61,903 nucleotides of DNA from an uncultured Bacteroidaceae bacterium (GCA_944320785.1 CALUIR010000015.1:1-61903); one strand, 5' to 3'. Positions 18,308 through 28,613 are shown, numbered from the stretch's first letter. Notes: a model not told the origin generated them from the sequence alone. Numbers and translations are program-made.

Positions 18308-20839
18308 TCAGTGCGTTTCGCTGATAATGTCGTTGAAACTTTTGGCGTATTCAGTGTCTAATAACATTTTGTATTCGTGGCGGAAAGACTCAAACGTGTT
18401 TTTCGCCAAACTGATGCGCCCGTTGCGGGTCAGTGCGCGGCATTTTAGCTTCAGTGCAAACTCATCGGTCTTGTCGTGGGCAAACATGACATCGGCTAAT
18501 TGGACGGCTAGGTCGTTGTTGTCGGCGCATTGTCCGGACAACCTCACGGCAGTGTCCAACACGGCATTGGAGTAGCTGGCTTTGAAGGGGTCAACCCATT
18601 CGGCTTGCACGTAGGGGAGCAATTGTCCGGACAGCAAGGCAATGGGGATGTCTTTCGCTGCCACGGGTTGCCCGTCTTTGACGCGGCCGATGAAACGGAG
18701 TGCTTCTATGTAGTCGCAATATGCCCGTGTGAAGACTATGGACCAGTAGGTATTTTCCTTGGCTAATTCTACCCCGTCTAGTTTCTCTAACAGTTGTTTC
18801 AGTTTGTGCATGTTGACCCTGCGGTTATTTTGCACGCTTTCTTCGTTCTTGTCGGCCCATAACGTTTCCCGCAGCGTGGCATTTGAAATTCCTTTTTTAT
18901 TGTTTTCCCCATACAGGATGATAAGGATCAGGAGTTGCTTGAGGATGGGGGTGAACAGGCGGGTGATGTCGTTCCCCTCCTTGTCCCATACTTGGAAGCC
19001 GTCCAAGAAGAGGATGGAGGACACCTTTTGCGGGGCAGGGGCATCCGTTGTGCCTGCGTCCTTGCTAGTGGCGGGCACGGCGCGGCTTCTTTCTTCGGGA
19101 GCCGGTGGCGCACTTTGCTTCCTGCATCTCTTTTCCCGTAAGAAGAGAACGGCAGCGATGGCTGCCAAAGCGGCGGCTATGCTTCCGATGGCGAAGCCGG
19201 AGGCACCTTGGCGTTTTGCTTCTTGTAGTGTGTCCCCTATGGTCAATGGCGGATAGTTCAGCGAATAGATGCCGATATGCGATTGCCCGTCTTCCTGGCA
19301 AGACGTGACGGCGTAGAGTTGCGACAGGGCGGGGTCGTAATACAAGGTGGCGAAAGAATTGACATCGTTGAATGCGAAGGGGATGGTGTCGGCATAGTTG
19401 GTGGCGTTGCCGTCGCGGATAGAGAACGATTTGAGTTGCAGGCTGGAATTAGAACGATCGTTGGCGAAGCACAAGGCATAGAACGTGTTTTTTTCCTTGT
19501 TGACAACTATATTGTTCCCGACGGCAAAGGCTTCTGCAGTCCGCCCGCTGGCATCCCATAATTGGCTGGTTTTGAAAGTCCGTATGTCTATCGCCCAAAG
19601 ATCAAAGTAATTCGTGATGCCTAATTCCTGTTTTCCTTGCGGGTTGCCGCACCCTCCGAACACAAGGATGGTGTCCTTGCCTTTCCAGCCTGTGCCTGCC
19701 AAATAGCGCGGGGGAATGGCAGGACTGTAGGGGACTTCCTCCCAATGCAGGTTTGGCCGGCTTTTCCGCAAGATGGCATTCTTGTAGTAATAGTTTCCGT
19801 ATCCCCCGAAAATGTACAGGCATGAGTCGTATGGTGACAGGAAAGCATTGTGTTGGGAATATTCGGGGTTTTTGATTTCCGTGTCATCGTGAGACCATGT
19901 CTTTGCGGCAAAGTCAAAACGAGAAAGGGGGGTATGGTCATCGAAGTCGTAAGACCAAAGCTCCTTGTAAGACTCATGATATATGAGCTGGTTGTTTTTC
20001 TCGATGAAAGGCGATCCGTATGCCACATGCAGTGTGTCGATGTGCTTCTCTTTGGTGTCATAACGCAGCACGTGCTGTGCGTTGGCCATGTAAATGCTGT
20101 GGTGTGACGGGGCGTGGCATATTTGCGTATGGGCAGGGAGTGTGAAGCCTTGGACTTTTTTCCATTTCGTATGTTGGTTGATTTCCCAAATAGGGTTGAT
20201 GGTTGTGGCAGGCGTACGATGCAAGCTGTCTAGGCTTTGAGTGCCGGTATGCTTTTTCAGCGGCCAATAGGCGATGGCATGCGCTAGGCTGTCACTTATC
20301 CTGACGTTGCGGATGCACATGGGTGGTACATCGTTAGAGTGGAATTTGGAATGGTTGGAATACCCGAAGTAAATCTGCACCTCATCGATGCTGATGGGCA
20401 TGATATTGCTTTGCAAGCTTTCTCCGTTGAAGGAGATGGCAACGCTGTCCGGGCGGACAGTGCATTCCACATGCGCCCATTCTCCATGCTTATATGTGGC
20501 TAATTGCTTTTCTGTGAAGCTGAGGCATATCTTGTTTCCTTCTATCAGGTTGAGGCTCCGTCTTTTGTCCGAGAAGTTGATAATGAGGTCGAAACTCTTG
20601 GCTTCATTGATGATGATGCGGAAAATGTAACCGTAATTATGCAACTCTTGCCTGAGATTGATGTCGAAGTCGAGCGACAATCCTTGGGAGGCATCGAATC
20701 GTGGAGCGATGTGCATGCCCGTCCTTTTTTCTTTGATGGCAGTGTGTGCGGAAAAATACAGGCCGGAGGATATGCCTTGAGCTTCAGATGAACAGATGTA
20801 GAATAGCGCAAACAAGAGAAAAACAATAAACTTTTTCAT
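18308..20839 (-). CDS. Second membrane-tethered Kelch/SARP-like regulator
   Basis: 843 residues from the ATG at 20839; a longer open frame upstream lacks a sensible signal peptide and was not used. The domain order is the same as 2168-4705: signal peptide 1-20, concanavalin-like module (HNYGYIFRIIINEAKSFDL), Kelch-like blades (YIFGGYGNYYY, LVFGGCGNPQG), one TM helix near 545-566 (GFAIGSIAAALAAIAAVLFL) and basic REKRCRKQ. A cytoplasmic winged helix follows (GFQVWDKEGNDITRLF, TLRETLWADKNEES, QNNRRVNMHKLK) with a BTAD-like tail. The DNA-binding domains of the two paralogues are much more alike than their sensor domains. They may therefore share operators but sense different ligands (inference). 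It is convergent with the GxGYxYP locus and divergent from the glycogen operon, so it could serve either. The terminator is at 18227-18279. Confidence 0.85.
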   Translation of the reverse strand: MKKFIVFLLFALFYICSSEAQGISSGLYFSAHTAIKEKRTGMHIAPRFDASQGLSLDFDINLRQELHNYGYIFRIIINEAKSFDLIINFSDKRRSLNLIEGNKICLSFTEKQLATYKHGEWAHVECTVRPDSVAISFNGESLQSNIMPISIDEVQIYFGYSNHSKFHSNDVPPMCIRNVRISDSLAHAIAYWPLKKHTGTQSLDSLHRTPATTINPIWEINQHTKWKKVQGFTLPAHTQICHAPSHHSIYMANAQHVLRYDTKEKHIDTLHVAYGSPFIEKNNQLIYHESYKELWSYDFDDHTPLSRFDFAAKTWSHDDTEIKNPEYSQHNAFLSPYDSCLYIFGGYGNYYYKNAILRKSRPNLHWEEVPYSPAIPPRYLAGTGWKGKDTILVFGGCGNPQGKQELGITNYFDLWAIDIRTFKTSQLWDASGRTAEAFAVGNNIVVNKEKNTFYALCFANDRSNSSLQLKSFSIRDGNATNYADTIPFAFNDVNSFATLYYDPALSQLYAVTSCQEDGQSHIGIYSLNYPPLTIGDTLQEAKRQGASGFAIGSIAAALAAIAAVLFLREKRCRKQSAPPAPEERSRAVPATSKDAGTTDAPAPQKVSSILFLDGFQVWDKEGNDITRLFTPILKQLLILIILYGENNKKGISNATLRETLWADKNEESVQNNRRVNMHKLKQLLEKLDGVELAKENTYWSIVFTRAYCDYIEALRFIGRVKDGQPVAAKDIPIALLSGQLLPYVQAEWVDPFKASYSNAVLDTAVRLSGQCADNNDLAVQLADVMFAHDKTDEFALKLKCRALTRNGRISLAKNTFESFRHEYKMLLDTEYAKSFNDIISETH

Positions 20840-20861
20840 GCTGTCAGAGGTGAATTTGGCG

Positions 20862-20869
20862 CAAAGATA
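20862..20869 (-). promoter_or_regulatory. -7 box of the second regulator gene
   Basis: TATCTTTG on the minus strand, 22 bp before the start codon at 20839. No well-placed -33 TTTG is seen, and no TTAATG pair, so there is no sign of autoregulation through that motif. Confidence 0.55.
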
Positions 20870-21088
20870 AAACATATTCGTGACAATATCGCTTGTCGTT
20901 TCTTCAAAATGGTGACGGTGGCCACAGGCTGGTGAATCTAATGTGCCTTTCTGTATGTCAGAAGTCTTTCCTTGGATGCCGCCTTGCAGATATGTCTGGG
21001 CCACATTTTCTGCTTTTTCTACAATAGCCTGTCACGGGATTTTCGCAATATTTTCTTCTTAACAGGTTATTTTTCAAAGAAGAATATG

Positions 21089-21096
21089 TAAATTTG
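21089..21096 (+). promoter_or_regulatory. -7 box of the glycogen synthase/phosphorylase operon
   Basis: Perfect TAAATTTG, 31 bp before the ATG at 21128. The -33 region is weak. The stretch from 20840 to 21127 otherwise holds only the two divergent promoters. Confidence 0.6.
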
Positions 21097-21127
21097 CGCC
21101 CAAATTACATGGCATAATACAAATTAA

Positions 21128-22789
21128 ATGGTAAAAGATTTGATGATACCTGATTACATCTTCGAAGCCAGTTGGGAAGTATGTAACAAAGTTGGGGGAA
21201 TATATACCGTACTGTCAACAAGAGCCAAAACTTTGCAGGAAGCATTTCACGACCGTATATTGTTTATCGGGCCTGATATCTGGCAGGGCAAAGAGAATCC
21301 ATTATTTATAGAATCAGATAATTTGTGCGCGGTGTGGAAGCAGCATGCATGGAAGCGTGACAATCTGAAGGTACGTGTGGGACGATGGAATGTACCCGGT
21401 GAACCGATTGCCATTTTGGTGGATTTCCAGTCCTTTTATGAAAGGAAGAACGAAATATACACGGAAGCATGGAACCGCTACCAAGTGGACTCCTTGCATG
21501 CTTACGGTGACTATGACGAGGCAAGCATGTTTTCTTATGCCGCAGGAAAGGTAGTGGAAAGCTTCTATCGTTTCAATTTGACTGAGACAGACAAAGTGGT
21601 TTATCAAGCGCATGAATGGATGACTGGTTTGGGCGCATTATATGTACAAACTTATGTGCCGGAGATTGCCACCATATTCACCACGCACGCCACTTCCATC
21701 GGGCGTTCCATTGCCGGTAACAATAAGCCGCTCTATGATTACCTTTTCGCATACAACGGCGACCAAATGGCCGGCGAATTGAACATGCAGTCCAAGCATT
21801 CCATTGAGAAGCAGACGGCGCATTACGTGGATTGCTTCACCACCGTGAGCCAAATCACGGCCAACGAATGCAAGGAACTGTTGGACAAAGATCCGGACGT
21901 TATTCTGATGAACGGTTTCGAGGACGACTTTGTGCCGCACGGGCAAACGTTTGCCCATAAGCGGAAACGCGCCCGCTCGCTGATGCTCTCGGTGGCTAAC
22001 AAGTTGTTGGGAACGAACTTGGGTGACGACACGCTGATTGTCGGCACAAGCGGGCGTTATGAGTTCAAGAACAAAGGCATTGATGTGTTTTTGGAATCGC
22101 TGAATCGGTTGAAGCGTGACCGCAACTTGCAGAAAACCGTTTTGGCTTTTATCAGCGTGCCGGGATGGGTAGGTGCGCCGCGTCCCGATTTGCAGGAACG
22201 TTTGAAGAGCCGCAAGACGTTCAACACGCCATTGGAAGTGCCTTGCATCACGCATTGGCTGCACAACATGAGCCACGACCAAGTGCTTGACATGTTGAAA
22301 TACTTGGATATGGGCAATCGTGCGGAAGACCATGTGAAGGTCATCTTTGTACCTTGTTATTTAGACGGGAAGGACGGCATCTTCAACAAGGAATATTACG
22401 ACCTTCTTTTAGGATTCGATATGAGTGTATATGCATCTTATTATGAACCATGGGGATATACTCCATTGGAGAGCGTGGCATTCCATGTACCGGCCATAAC
22501 AACAGATTTGGCTGGCTTTGGATTGTGGGTGAAATCTTTGAAGGGACAACACGGCATCGATACGGGGGTGGAAGTCATTCATCGTTCGGATTATAATTAT
22601 TCGGAAGTGGCCGATGCTATCAAGGATACAATAGCCGCATTTTCTACAAAGAATCCAACCGAGGTGGAAACTATTCGGAAGTGTGCATCGGCAGTGGCTG
22701 AGCAGGCTTTATGGAAGCATTTTATACAATATTATTATGAAGCATACGACATTGCTTTGCGCAATGCTATGAAACGTCAATTAAGATAG
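21128..22789 (+). CDS. Glycogen synthase, GT3-type
   Basis: 553 residues, no signal peptide, cytoplasmic. The N-terminus FEASWEVCNKVGGIYTVLSTRA carries the nucleotide-sugar-binding KVGGIYTV loop. The middle holds HEWMTGLGALYV and FTTHATSIGRSIAGN. The C-terminal catalytic region has SYYEPWGYTPLESVAFHVPAITTDLAGFG, the donor-site block with its conserved glutamate. This pattern matches the GT3 (eukaryote-like) glycogen synthases common in Bacteroidetes rather than bacterial GlgA (GT5). It extends alpha-1,4-glucan from a nucleotide-glucose. A phosphorylase gene follows after 30 bp, so synthesis and breakdown are encoded together. No branching enzyme is in the window. Confidence 0.93.
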   Translation: MVKDLMIPDYIFEASWEVCNKVGGIYTVLSTRAKTLQEAFHDRILFIGPDIWQGKENPLFIESDNLCAVWKQHAWKRDNLKVRVGRWNVPGEPIAILVDFQSFYERKNEIYTEAWNRYQVDSLHAYGDYDEASMFSYAAGKVVESFYRFNLTETDKVVYQAHEWMTGLGALYVQTYVPEIATIFTTHATSIGRSIAGNNKPLYDYLFAYNGDQMAGELNMQSKHSIEKQTAHYVDCFTTVSQITANECKELLDKDPDVILMNGFEDDFVPHGQTFAHKRKRARSLMLSVANKLLGTNLGDDTLIVGTSGRYEFKNKGIDVFLESLNRLKRDRNLQKTVLAFISVPGWVGAPRPDLQERLKSRKTFNTPLEVPCITHWLHNMSHDQVLDMLKYLDMGNRAEDHVKVIFVPCYLDGKDGIFNKEYYDLLLGFDMSVYASYYEPWGYTPLESVAFHVPAITTDLAGFGLWVKSLKGQHGIDTGVEVIHRSDYNYSEVADAIKDTIAAFSTKNPTEVETIRKCASAVAEQALWKHFIQYYYEAYDIALRNAMKRQLR

Positions 22790-22819
22790 ATATATTATTC
22801 ACAAATTATTTGAAACCTC

Positions 22820-25384
22820 ATGAAAATTGAAATTAGTAACTCCAATACTCCGAACTGGAGGGAGGTGGCGGTCAAATCAAGGATTCCTGAAGAATTGCAG
22901 AAGTTGTCGGAGATATCCCGCAATGTATGGTGGTCGTGGAATTATGAGGCTACCGAACTGTTCCGGGACTTGGATCCGGCATTGTGGAAAGAAGTGAAAC
23001 AGAATCCGATATTGCTGCTGGAGCGCATGAGCTATGAACAGTTGGAGGCATTGTCGAAAGACAAGGTGATATTGCGCCGCATGAATGATGTGTATTCAAA
23101 GTTCAGGGATTATATGGATGTCGATCCAGACAAGAAACGCCCTTCTGTGGCATATTTCAGCATGGAATATGGTTTGAACCACGTTTTGAAGATTTATTCA
23201 GGCGGTTTGGGCATCTTGGCCGGTGACTATTTGAAGGAAGCCTCCGACAGCAATGTAGATATGTGCGGTGTCGGTTTCCTGTACCGTTACGGTTATTTCA
23301 CCCAGTCCTTGTCGATGGACGGGCAGCAGATTGCCAATTATGAGGCTCAGAACTTTGGGCAACTGCCGATTGACCGGGTGTTGGACGAGGAAGGGAAACC
23401 TTTGGTGGTAGATGTGCCGTATTTGGATTATTATGTCCATGCTAATGTATGGAGAGTGAATGTGGGAAGGATTCCTTTGTACCTGTTGGATACGGACAAT
23501 GACATGAATAGCGAGTTCGACCGTCCCATTACCCACATGCTTTATGGTGGTGATTGGGAAAACCGATTGAAGCAGGAGATATTATTGGGCATCGGTGGCA
23601 TATTGACCTTGAAACGTTTGGGGATCAAGAAGGATGTGTACCACTGCAATGAGGGGCATGCCGCGCTGATTAATGTGCAGCGCATCTGTGATTATGTGGC
23701 AGAAGGGCTGACTTTCAATCAAGCTATCGAATTGGTGCGTGCTTCTTCGCTTTACACTGTCCATACGCCGGTGCCTGCCGGGCATGATTATTTCGATGAA
23801 GGTTTGTTCGGGAAATACATGGGTGGTTACCCGCAAAAGATGGGAATCACGTGGGATGACCTGATGAACCTTGGGCGCAACAACCCGGGTGACAAGGGCG
23901 AACGCTTCTGCATGTCTATATTCGCATGCAACACTTGCCAGGAAGTGAATGGCGTGAGCTGGTTGCATGGCAAAGTGTCTCAGGAGATGTTTTCGTCTAT
24001 TTGGAAGGGTTATTTCCCGGAAGAGAACCATGTGGGTTATGTGACCAACGGTGTGCATTTCCCCACTTGGAGTGCTACAGAGTGGAAACAGTTGTACCTG
24101 AAATATTTTAATGAGAACTTTTGGTACGATCAGTCCAATGAAAGCATTTGGGAAGGTATTTACAAGGTGCCTGACGAGGAGATATGGAAAGTGCGTGTGG
24201 CCATGAAAAACAAATTGGTGGACTTCATCCGCAAGGAATTCAGCAAGTCGTGGCTGAAGAACCAAGGCGACCCTTCGCGCATCGTTTCGTTGATGGAACA
24301 AATCAACCCGAATGCTTTGCTGATTGGCTTTGCGCGCCGTTTTGCTACTTACAAACGTGCGCATCTGCTGTTCACTGACCTCGACCGTCTGGCGAAGATT
24401 GTGAACAACCCGAATTATCCCGTGCAGTTCCTGTTTGCCGGGAAGGCGCATCCGCAAGACGGGGCAGGGCAAGGTTTGATAAAGAAGATTATCGAGGTGT
24501 CGCGCCGTCCGGAGTTCTTGGGCAAGATTATTTTCTTGGAGAATTATGACATGCATTTGGCACGCCGCTTGGTGAGCGGGGTTGATATTTGGCTGAACAC
24601 GCCGACTCGTCCCCTTGAGGCATCCGGCACATCGGGCGAGAAAGCGTTGATGAACGGTGTGCTGAATTTCTCCGTCTTGGACGGATGGTGGCTGGAAGGT
24701 TACCGTGAAGGAGCGGGATGGGCTTTGACCGACAAGCGCACCTATCAGAACCAGGAGCATCAGGACCAATTGGATGCGGCTACCATCTATTCGATGCTGG
24801 AGAACGAAATCATGCCGTTGTATTATGCGCGCAATGCAAAGGGTTATTCGGAAGGCTGGATAAGATACATCAAGAACTCCATTGCCCGCATCGCGCCGCA
24901 CTATACGATGAAACGCCAGTTGGATGACTATTTCTCCAAATTCTACGTGAAGGAGGCGAAGCGCTTCCACATGTTGGCAGCTGACAATTATGCGAAGGCC
25001 AAGGAGATTGCCGCATGGAAGGAAGAAGTGGTGTCGAAATGGAATGACATCCAAGTCGTGTCGTGCGAGAAGCCGGAGGAACTGCGGAACGGCACGATTG
25101 AGAGCGGAAAGGAATACACCATCACTTATGTCATCGATGAAAAAGGGTTGGACGATGCCATCGGCTTGGAGTTGGTGACGTTGTACACCAATAACGAAGG
25201 CAAGCAGCACATTTATTCCGTGGAGCCGTTCAGCTTGGTAAAGAGGGAGGGCGACTTGTACACCTTCCAAGTGAAGCACAGTTTGCAGAATGCAGGCAGC
25301 TTCAAGGTGGCCTACCGCATGTTCCCGAAGCATCCTGATTTGCCCCACCGTCAAGACTTCTGCTATGTGCGCTGGTTCAATTGA
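22820..25384 (+). CDS. glgP: Alpha-glucan (glycogen) phosphorylase
   Basis: 854 residues, cytoplasmic, GT35. It releases glucose-1-phosphate from alpha-1,4-glucan using PLP as cofactor. Visible features: an N-terminal region typical of the shorter bacterial/archaeal phosphorylases ([19 protein letters not shown]), [29 protein letters not shown], and HCNEGHAA. The C-terminal PLP-lysine segment is [19 protein letters not shown] with DGWWLEGY behind it. A beta-sandwich-like tail of about 130 residues follows the catalytic part. It lies 30 bp after the GT3 synthase in one operon and ends at a strong terminator (25416-25452). Confidence 0.95.
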   Translation: MKIEISNSNTPNWREVAVKSRIPEELQKLSEISRNVWWSWNYEATELFRDLDPALWKEVKQNPILLLERMSYEQLEALSKDKVILRRMNDVYSKFRDYMDVDPDKKRPSVAYFSMEYGLNHVLKIYSGGLGILAGDYLKEASDSNVDMCGVGFLYRYGYFTQSLSMDGQQIANYEAQNFGQLPIDRVLDEEGKPLVVDVPYLDYYVHANVWRVNVGRIPLYLLDTDNDMNSEFDRPITHMLYGGDWENRLKQEILLGIGGILTLKRLGIKKDVYHCNEGHAALINVQRICDYVAEGLTFNQAIELVRASSLYTVHTPVPAGHDYFDEGLFGKYMGGYPQKMGITWDDLMNLGRNNPGDKGERFCMSIFACNTCQEVNGVSWLHGKVSQEMFSSIWKGYFPEENHVGYVTNGVHFPTWSATEWKQLYLKYFNENFWYDQSNESIWEGIYKVPDEEIWKVRVAMKNKLVDFIRKEFSKSWLKNQGDPSRIVSLMEQINPNALLIGFARRFATYKRAHLLFTDLDRLAKIVNNPNYPVQFLFAGKAHPQDGAGQGLIKKIIEVSRRPEFLGKIIFLENYDMHLARRLVSGVDIWLNTPTRPLEASGTSGEKALMNGVLNFSVLDGWWLEGYREGAGWALTDKRTYQNQEHQDQLDAATIYSMLENEIMPLYYARNAKGYSEGWIRYIKNSIARIAPHYTMKRQLDDYFSKFYVKEAKRFHMLAADNYAKAKEIAAWKEEVVSKWNDIQVVSCEKPEELRNGTIESGKEYTITYVIDEKGLDDAIGLELVTLYTNNEGKQHIYSVEPFSLVKREGDLYTFQVKHSLQNAGSFKVAYRMFPKHPDLPHRQDFCYVRWFN

Positions 25385-25415
25385 AGTTCTGGCATACATG
25401 GCATGATGCATATGC

Positions 25416-25452
25416 AGAGAGGCACGCCGTCAGGCATGCCTCTCTTTTTTTC
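25416..25452 (+). terminator. Intrinsic terminator after glgP
   Basis: AGAGAGGCACGCC and GGCATGCCTCTC form a stem with one mismatch, followed by TTTTTTTT. It lies between convergent glgP and the GH28 gene and could serve the plus strand strongly. Confidence 0.85.
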
Positions 25453-25469
25453 CGGCATGGGCGGCCGTC

Positions 25470-26873
25470 TTATTGGGCAAAGAGGTTGTCTTTGGCGCTG
25501 GCGGTGGAGGGGGGTGTGCCGACGTATCCTCCGAGGTTGCAGTCCTTCAGCAGGACGGCCTCCGTGTTTGAGAAGCTCAGCCCGATGGTTGCCTTGTCTG
25601 CGTTCACGTTCTCGAAGCTGACGTTGCGGATGGGTTGCGCTTTGGTGCCTTGCAGCACGATGGCGGCAGCCTTGGCGTTGCGGCATCTCAGGTTCTTCAC
25701 ATGGATGTCATGCACTTGCGTGAAATGATGGTTGTCCATGCCTTCGCCTGCATACATGGAGGTGACGTAGAACAAGTCTTCCACTTCATCGAATTCGCAG
25801 TCGTTCACATAGATGTGGCGCACGAATCCTCCCCGGTCGGGATTGGTCTTGATGTAGATGCCCCGTTTGCAATAGCCGCCGTAGGTGCAGTTTTCCACAA
25901 AGACGTTCTGCACGCCTGCCGACATTTCGCTGCCGATGACTACGGCATGCAGCCCTTTGAACTTGCAGTTGCGGATGATGATGTTTTCCGACGGGCGTGC
26001 CGTGCGCCAGCCGTCGTTGTCGCGCCCGCATTTGATGGCCACGTTGTCGTCGCCGTTGTTGAATTCGATGCCTTCAATCAGCAGGTTGCGGGTGTATTCG
26101 GGGTCGATGCCGTCATTGTTCACTAATTTGGCGTCGTAGCGGATGTTGCGGCAGATGATGTTCTCAGACATCAGCAGGTGGATGCACCAGAAGGGGGAAT
26201 TGGTGATGAACACGCCTTCGATGGTGATGCCCTTGCAGTCGAAGAACTGGATGAGCTGGGGGCGCAGCCAGTGTCCTTCGCCGAAGTTGCGTTCTTCGAC
26301 GGGCGTTTCGCGGTGGTTCATGTCGCGGCTTGCGTCGCGGTCGGGCTTTTGCTGCTTGTTCCAAGTGGAGAATGTGGCTCCGGCGTTGCCGTCGATGGTG
26401 CCTTTCCCGATGATGGAGACGTTTTCAAGCTGGTAGCCGTAGATGAAGGGGGAATAGTTTTGCAGGAATGTCCCTTCCCAGCTGGTTTTCACCATCGGCA
26501 GGTAATACTGGGGATCCGGTGAGAATTTCAATGTGGCGCCTTCTTGCAGTTCCAGGCACACGTTGCTGGCGAAGTGGATGGGGCCGTTGAGCCGGTATTC
26601 GCCCGCAGGGACGGTGATGCGTGCGCCGCCTTGCTTTCTGGCGCGTGCCATGGCTTTGTCGAAGGCGGGCTTGCAGTCCTTCTTGCCGTCGCCTTTGGCA
26701 CCGAACCGGGTGATGGGCCATGCCGCTTCTTGCGGGATGTCGGCGCCGGTGATTTGCGACAGGATGGAGTCGCGCTTGGCTACGCGTGTCTCATCGCTTA
26801 TGGCCTCGCAGGGGGATGCCAGCCCGATGAGGGCGGCGGCTAACAGGAACGGGATGAATCTGTTTGTTTTCAT
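25470..26873 (-). CDS. Glycoside hydrolase family 28 protein (polygalacturonase-like)
   Basis: 467 residues with a Sec signal peptide (FLLAAALIGLASPCEA). A right-handed beta-helix with the GH28 landmarks: pectate-lyase-like start (ITRFGAKGDGKKDCKPAFDKAM), WCIHLLMSENI, NNDGIDPEYTRN (canonical NxD aspartate), NGDDNVAIKCG (paired aspartates), HAVVIGSEMSAG (GHG-region histidine) and RGIYIKTNP (RxK). The catalytic residues therefore appear intact. Expected activity is hydrolysis of galacturonan or a related pectic link, in the periplasm or at the outer membrane; no lipobox or T9SS tail is seen. It stands alone, convergent with glgP and divergent from mntH across repeat element 3, and is not part of an obvious pectin locus. 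Confidence 0.93.
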   Translation of the reverse strand: MKTNRFIPFLLAAALIGLASPCEAISDETRVAKRDSILSQITGADIPQEAAWPITRFGAKGDGKKDCKPAFDKAMARARKQGGARITVPAGEYRLNGPIHFASNVCLELQEGATLKFSPDPQYYLPMVKTSWEGTFLQNYSPFIYGYQLENVSIIGKGTIDGNAGATFSTWNKQQKPDRDASRDMNHRETPVEERNFGEGHWLRPQLIQFFDCKGITIEGVFITNSPFWCIHLLMSENIICRNIRYDAKLVNNDGIDPEYTRNLLIEGIEFNNGDDNVAIKCGRDNDGWRTARPSENIIIRNCKFKGLHAVVIGSEMSAGVQNVFVENCTYGGYCKRGIYIKTNPDRGGFVRHIYVNDCEFDEVEDLFYVTSMYAGEGMDNHHFTQVHDIHVKNLRCRNAKAAAIVLQGTKAQPIRNVSFENVNADKATIGLSFSNTEAVLLKDCNLGGYVGTPPSTASAKDNLFAQ

Positions 26874-27000
26874 GGTTGATGATAGTTGGGTTAATAATGG
26901 AATTTTGCTTCAAATTAAGCATGATTCGCGCATACAGGCAAGTGCTTTCCGATAATTTAACGGGAAGGATGCCTGGCCCATGCGGGAAGGAAACTTGGCT

Positions 27001-27172
27001 TATGCGGGCAACAAACCCGGTTTTCCCGCGCGGCTTCTTTATCTTTAGGTTAAAGATGCACATCCTTAGGCTAAAGATGCACATCCTCAGGCTAGAGATG
27101 TACATCCTTAGCCTAGAGATGAAGTTCCCAAGCGGGCAACTGGGATTTTCTTCCCTTGCAAGCGGAAGTTTG
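27001..27172. repeat. Intergenic palindromic element copy 3: four 21-nt units
   Basis: Units at 27040-27060, 27061-27081, 27082-27102 and 27103-27123, bounded by CTTCTTTA and GAAGTTC. Flanks contain GCGGGCAAC and GGGATTTTC-type motifs (about 27001-27035 and 27130-27172). It lies between the divergent GH28 and mntH genes. Its right flank runs into the presumed -33 region of mntH, so here the element may shape promoter activity. The rest of 26874-27229 shows no gene. Confidence 0.92.
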
Positions 27173-27202
27173 CATGCCGTTATCCGCATTTTTGTATCTT
27201 TG
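27169..27202 (+). promoter_or_regulatory. Promoter of mntH
   Basis: TTTG at 27169-27172, a 22-nt spacer (slightly long) and a perfect -7 box TATCTTTG at 27195-27202. The ATG is 28 bp downstream at 27230. No obvious metal-regulator palindrome is seen. Confidence 0.6.
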
Positions 27203-27229
27203 TGGCGTGATTGCAAGAGCGGAGGGAAA

Positions 27230-28483
27230 ATGTATGATTTGCTGAAGGAACTGAAGAACAAGCGGCACAAGCGTTATTTGGGCGGACTTGATTTTTTCAA
27301 ATACATCGGCCCAGGCCTGTTGGTGACCGTGGGCTTTATCGATCCCGGCAATTGGGCGTCCAATTTTGCTGCGGGGTCTGAGTTCGGCTATGCGCTTTTG
27401 TGGGTGGTGACTTTAAGCACCGTTATGCTGGTTGTCTTGCAGCACAATGTGGCTCATTTGGGAATTGCCACCGGGCTTTGCCTTTCCGAAGCCGCCACGC
27501 GGTATGCGCCTAAGTGGGTCTCCCGCCCTGTGCTGGCCACTGCCGTGTTGGCCTCCGTTTCCACTTCCTTGGCGGAGATATTGGGCGGCGCTATTGCCTT
27601 GGAGATGCTGTTCGGCATCCCCATCCGCTTGGGCGCCGCGCTGGTCGCCGCCTTTGCCCTTGTCATGCTTTTCACCAACACGTACAGGCGCATTGAGCGT
27701 TCCATCATCGCCTTCGTCTCCGTCATCGGCCTGTCGTTCCTGTATGAACTGTTCTTGGTGGACGTGGAGTGGGGCGATGCGGTCCGCTCATGGGTCGTGC
27801 CAAGCCTTCCTGAAGGCAGCATGCTGGTGGTGATGAGCATTTTGGGTGCGGTGGTCATGCCCCACAACCTGTTCCTGCACTCCGAGGTGGTGCAAAGCCA
27901 TGAATACAACAAGGAGGATGCCCCTTCCATCCGGAAGCGGTTGAAATATGAGTTTTACGACACCCTGTTCTCGATGCTGGTGGGTTGGGCCATCAACAGT
28001 GCCATGATTCTGCTGGCAGCGGCCACGTTCTTCAAGCAGGGCGCGTCGGTGGAGGAATTACAGCAAGCGAAGTCGTTGCTTGAGCCTTTGCTGGGCAACA
28101 ATGCCGCCGTGGTTTTTGCCTTGGCCTTGCTGATGGCAGGCGTTTCGTCCACCATTACCAGCGGGATGGCCGCCGGTTCCATCTTTGCCGGCATCTTCGG
28201 CGAGTCCTACCACATCAAGGACGTGCATTCGCGTGTCGGCGTGCTTCTCTCTTTGGGATTGGCTCTGTTGGGTGTCTTTTTCATCAGCAACCCTTTCAAA
28301 GGCTTGTTGGTGTCGCAGATGGTACTCAGCATGCAGCTTCCCCTCACCGTTTTCCTGCAAGTGTCCCTCACCTCCTCGCGCAAAGTGATGGGGCCGTATG
28401 CCAACAGCCGGTGGAGCAAGTCCGTCTTGTTCGCGATAGCCGGCATTGTGTCCGCGCTGAACATCCTGCTGTTGCTTTCATGA
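27230..28483 (+). CDS. mntH: NRAMP-family divalent metal transporter
   Basis: 417 residues from the ATG at 27230; an upstream in-frame extension runs through repeat element 3 and is not coding. About eleven hydrophobic segments. TM1 carries DPGN (38-41) and TM6 carries AVVMPHNLFLHSE with M210 and H212. These are the metal-binding motifs of Mn2+/Fe2+ NRAMP transporters, and the methionine favours transition metals over Mg2+. It takes up Mn2+ or Fe2+ across the inner membrane with protons (family knowledge). It is monocistronic: its own promoter lies upstream and a small-RNA gene follows 170 bp downstream. Confidence 0.95.
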   Translation: MYDLLKELKNKRHKRYLGGLDFFKYIGPGLLVTVGFIDPGNWASNFAAGSEFGYALLWVVTLSTVMLVVLQHNVAHLGIATGLCLSEAATRYAPKWVSRPVLATAVLASVSTSLAEILGGAIALEMLFGIPIRLGAALVAAFALVMLFTNTYRRIERSIIAFVSVIGLSFLYELFLVDVEWGDAVRSWVVPSLPEGSMLVVMSILGAVVMPHNLFLHSEVVQSHEYNKEDAPSIRKRLKYEFYDTLFSMLVGWAINSAMILLAAATFFKQGASVEELQQAKSLLEPLLGNNAAVVFALALLMAGVSSTITSGMAAGSIFAGIFGESYHIKDVHSRVGVLLSLGLALLGVFFISNPFKGLLVSQMVLSMQLPLTVFLQVSLTSSRKVMGPYANSRWSKSVLFAIAGIVSALNILLLLS

Positions 28484-28613
28484 CAGGGAGCATGATGGCG
28501 CACACGGAGGATGGCTTGGTGCGGCGGAATGGGTTTCATAGGACACGGATATTGTATAAATATTTGTATGGCAGTTAAATGATGTTATATGGCGGAGTTT
28601 TATGCGGGGAATC

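Noticed and set aside
23582-25411. Minus-strand open frame of about 600 codons opposite glgP
   Set aside because: Shadow of a conserved phosphorylase; the sense frame carries all family motifs.
25470-26873. GH28 gene as part of the GxGYxYP locus
   Set aside because: It is separated by a regulator and the glycogen operon, lies on the other strand and lacks the TTAATG operator.
26864-27229. N-terminal extension of mntH by about 120 codons
   Set aside because: It runs through repeat element 3 and upstream of the promoter; the NRAMP family starts near the ATG at 27230.
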